From an uncultured Lentisphaeria bacterium (GTDB taxonomy: Bacteria; Verrucomicrobiota; Lentisphaeria; Victivallales; UBA1829), in assembly GCA_905211485.1 (NCBI GenBank), contig CAJMAW010000033.1, positions 1 to 24,596 of the forward strand: a stretch of 24,596 nt of DNA. The letters are read 5' to 3'. Made by a program: the position numbers and the translations under genes. This document shows positions 23,102 through 24,596 of this stretch, one piece after another (position 1 is the first letter of the stretch; each line of letters begins with the position of its first letter). Below the pieces are notes generated by a model. The model had not been told where the DNA came from. It saw only the letters and a list, made by a program, of their open reading frames with translations, and ran no database searches.

Positions 23102-24160
23102 ATGAAACAAGGTATCAATGTCAAATGGCTTCTTGCCGGAGCCGGAGATATTGCGAACAGACGCGTCGCCGATGCGCTTTCCAGGGCGGAGAACTCCGAA
23201 CTTGTCGCAGTCTGCGATCCGGTGACGGAAAAGGCTGTTTCTCTGGCCCGGCGCATGAATGTTCCGGAAATCTGGTCCGATTACGAAGAAGCGCTTGCGC
23301 GGACGGAGGCCGACGCCGTGTACATCGCCGCCCCCGCTCAGTTTCATGTGCCGATGTGCCGGAAAGCGCTGAAAGCGGGGAAGCATCTGCTCTGTGAAAA
23401 GCCGCTCGCCTTGAATCCGGAGGAGTGTTCCGATCTCTGCGAAGACCTGAAAAACGCCTCTCGCGGACAAATTTCCTCCTGCTCCAACTACCGTTTATTT
23501 ACTTCCCAGTTCCGGAAAACGCGCGAACTGATCGGAAACGGGAGCATCGGCACACTGCTCGGAGGATGGGCGCATGACGAGGAGACGGTCTGGAATCCCG
23601 GCGGGCACCCGCTCCTGAAGGGAAACGGGAGCTCTCCTCTTCTGCAGTTCGGTTTCTACCTCATCGACATAGCCAGGGAACTCTTCGGGATGCCGGAACA
23701 GGTTTTCGCCTCCATGCACAGTTTCAACCCTTCCGGGAGAAAGCAATATGATATCGAAGATCTTCAGAACGTCCTTCTCCGCTTTCCGGGGGGCAAACAG
23801 TTCACGATCCTCATCAACACCACCGCGGATCATCTGCCGCTGCGTCATTCCTGCGAGTTTTTCGGTTCTTCAGGACGCATCCTCTGGCCGGGATGTCCCC
23901 CTCATTTCAATGAACCGATCCTTCTTGTCAATTCCGGAGGTACTGCAGAGGTGCCGGGAAGCGTTTCCGGAGAGGCACGCGGCGTGATTCCGAACTGGCA
24001 TCTTCCCATGATTGAAAATTTTGTCCATGCCGTTCTTCTGGAGGGAACACCCGTTCTATGCAGCATGGAAAATGCCATCCGGAGCACCTGCATCACGGAT
24101 GCGGCATTCCGTTCGGCTGAGAGCGGGAAAGCGGAAACTCCGGTGGATTTTTTCTCCTGA
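23102..24160 (+). CDS. Gfo/Idh/MocA-family NAD(P)-dependent oxidoreductase
   Basis: A 352-aa cytoplasmic enzyme. The Rossmann fold opens with WLLAGAGDIANRRVADAL (9-26), with VAVCDP (D39) at the end of strand 2; AVYIAAPAQFHVPMCRKAL and the family's catalytic-site motif EKPLA (E99-K100-P101) follow. The C-terminal half is the alpha/beta substrate domain: GGHPLLKGNGSSPLLQFGFYLIDIARELFG carries the conserved Gly-x-Gly and the helix with His/Asp-type residues, where the common GG..D.G.H.ID is changed to LQFGFYLID. The start at 23102 is chosen because the Rossmann motif begins nine residues later. Enzymes of this family oxidise or epimerise sugars and inositols; the substrate here is unknown. Confidence 0.92.
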   Translation: MKQGINVKWLLAGAGDIANRRVADALSRAENSELVAVCDPVTEKAVSLARRMNVPEIWSDYEEALARTEADAVYIAAPAQFHVPMCRKALKAGKHLLCEKPLALNPEECSDLCEDLKNASRGQISSCSNYRLFTSQFRKTRELIGNGSIGTLLGGWAHDEETVWNPGGHPLLKGNGSSPLLQFGFYLIDIARELFGMPEQVFASMHSFNPSGRKQYDIEDLQNVLLRFPGGKQFTILINTTADHLPLRHSCEFFGSSGRILWPGCPPHFNEPILLVNSGGTAEVPGSVSGEARGVIPNWHLPMIENFVHAVLLEGTPVLCSMENAIRSTCITDAAFRSAESGKAETPVDFFS

Positions 24161-24171
24161 ACTCTCTGACC

Positions 24172-24185
24172 CGCGCAAAGGCGCG
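24172..24185 (+). terminator. Short GC hairpin after the Gfo/Idh gene
   Basis: CGCGC (24172-24176), loop AAAG, GCGCG (24181-24185), then TCTTCT. It starts 12 bases after the stop codon. The T run is poor, so it may be only a weak terminator. Confidence 0.35.
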
Positions 24186-24200
24186 CGTCTTCTGACTCAG

Positions 24201-24237
24201 AAAAAAGAGCGGAGCCGGAAAAGTAAAAGACTCCGGC
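24201..24237 (-). terminator. Possible terminator of the ABM-domain gene
   Basis: On the minus strand GCCGGA (24232-24237) pairs with TCCGGC (24214-24219) over a 12-base loop, and six T follow after seven bases (24201-24206). It begins seven bases past the stop codon. The gap before the T run weakens it. Confidence 0.42.
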
Positions 24238-24243
24238 GATGAT

Positions 24244-24534
24244 TCAATCAATTTCCCGTTCGTGCATATGCAGTTCCATTTCATCCAGCAGAAGAGGAGC
24301 GATCTGCTTCCCGAATTCTGTGAAATGGTGCTGTTTCATATGCAGATCCAGGCATTCCCTGTTTTCCCAGACTTCATGGAAAACATAGGTGCCCGGAGCT
24401 CCGGAATCCGCAAAACAGCGGTACTGGATATTTCCCTTGTCTTTTCTGGATCCGCGGATCAGGGGATTCAGAATCTCCTCCGTTTCAGCGGCGTTTTCCG
24501 GTTTGACCCGGAAGATGGCTGTGACTGCAATCAT
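24244..24534 (-). CDS. ABM-family small monooxygenase-like protein (YgiN type)
   Basis: A 96-aa protein with the antibiotic-biosynthesis-monooxygenase fold (dimeric ferredoxin-like barrel): MIAVTAIFRVKPENAAETEE at the start, then IRGSRKDKGNIQYRCF, the typical TYVFHEVWENRECLDLHMKQ with HHFTEFG, and a C-terminal strand. These cofactor-free proteins act on quinones or similar small molecules or are of unknown role. The start is the ATG at 24534 with GGGA a few bases upstream; a TTG four codons earlier is less likely. It converges on the Gfo/Idh gene and may belong to the same sugar-related neighbourhood, though that is only positional. Confidence 0.88.
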   Translation of the reverse strand: MIAVTAIFRVKPENAAETEEILNPLIRGSRKDKGNIQYRCFADSGAPGTYVFHEVWENRECLDLHMKQHHFTEFGKQIAPLLLDEMELHMHEREID

Positions 24535-24544
24535 GATTTTTCCC

Positions 24545-24563
24545 AATATCTGTTCTGGATATT
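24545..24563. promoter_or_regulatory. AATATC/GATATT dyad just before the ABM gene
   Basis: AATATC (24545-24550), seven bases, GATATT (24558-24563): a perfect six-base inverted repeat beginning 11 bases upstream of the ATG. It could be an operator; the window ends too soon to place a promoter. Confidence 0.4.
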
Positions 24564-24596
24564 CATTTTCGTTTGCAGGGAAGAGTGCTTTTTCCC

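Overview
The window looks like chromosomal DNA of a Gram-negative bacterium of the PVC group, most likely Lentisphaerota (Victivallis-like). This is inferred from the mix of genes rather than from a marker gene: a DUF2851 protein, four AraC-type regulators in under 25 kb, secreted LVIVD-repeat propellers, a large-family FAD-dependent oxidoreductase, a Gfo/Idh/MocA oxidoreductase, an orphan FrhB-like iron-sulfur protein and an animal-type UDP-glucose dehydrogenase. An RND pump and a lipoprotein point to a double membrane. No rRNA, tRNA, CRISPR array, insertion sequence or phage gene was seen.

Layout. 1-702: 3' part of an AraC-family regulator cut by the window edge. 876-4023: an HtrA-type periplasmic protease and a DUF2851 protein, transcribed divergently from a 61-bp gap. 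4279-4629: a 67-aa protein of unknown function as a complete single-gene unit (promoter, palindromic operator candidate, clear terminator). 4809-7355: an AraC regulator with a PocR-like cysteine-containing sensor domain, divergent from an FAD-dependent oxidoreductase. 7647-12699: a MarR repressor followed by an RND efflux operon (membrane-fusion protein plus inner-membrane pump, no outer-membrane factor). The same 13-bp sequence lies before marR and, inverted, before the pump genes, so a MarR-controlled efflux locus is well supported. 12720-14677: an unknown 120-aa protein and UDP-glucose 6-dehydrogenase, probably one transcript.

14907-18309: two overlapping genes for secreted LVIVD-repeat beta-propellers behind a near-consensus promoter. 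18492-18611: ten tandem 12-bp repeats. 18621-20889: an FrhB-like iron-sulfur protein divergent from an AraC regulator with a cupin-type sensor domain. 20988-21070: a 30-bp alternating purine/pyrimidine tract and a strong terminator. 21087-21654: a small lipoprotein. 21732-24160: another AraC regulator divergent from a Gfo/Idh/MocA oxidoreductase across a 542-bp region rich in repeated short motifs. 24244-24534: an ABM-family (YgiN-like) small monooxygenase.

Functionally this is a patchwork of small regulated units. Several pair a sensor-regulator with a redox enzyme (AraC/FAD oxidoreductase, AraC/FrhB-like, AraC/Gfo-Idh), a layout that suits sugar- or glycan-degrading gut bacteria. I did not find a clear new defence or mobile system. 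The most unexplained items are the 12-bp repeat array, the single-gene 67-aa unit, the orphan FrhB-like protein and the motif-dense region before the Gfo/Idh gene.
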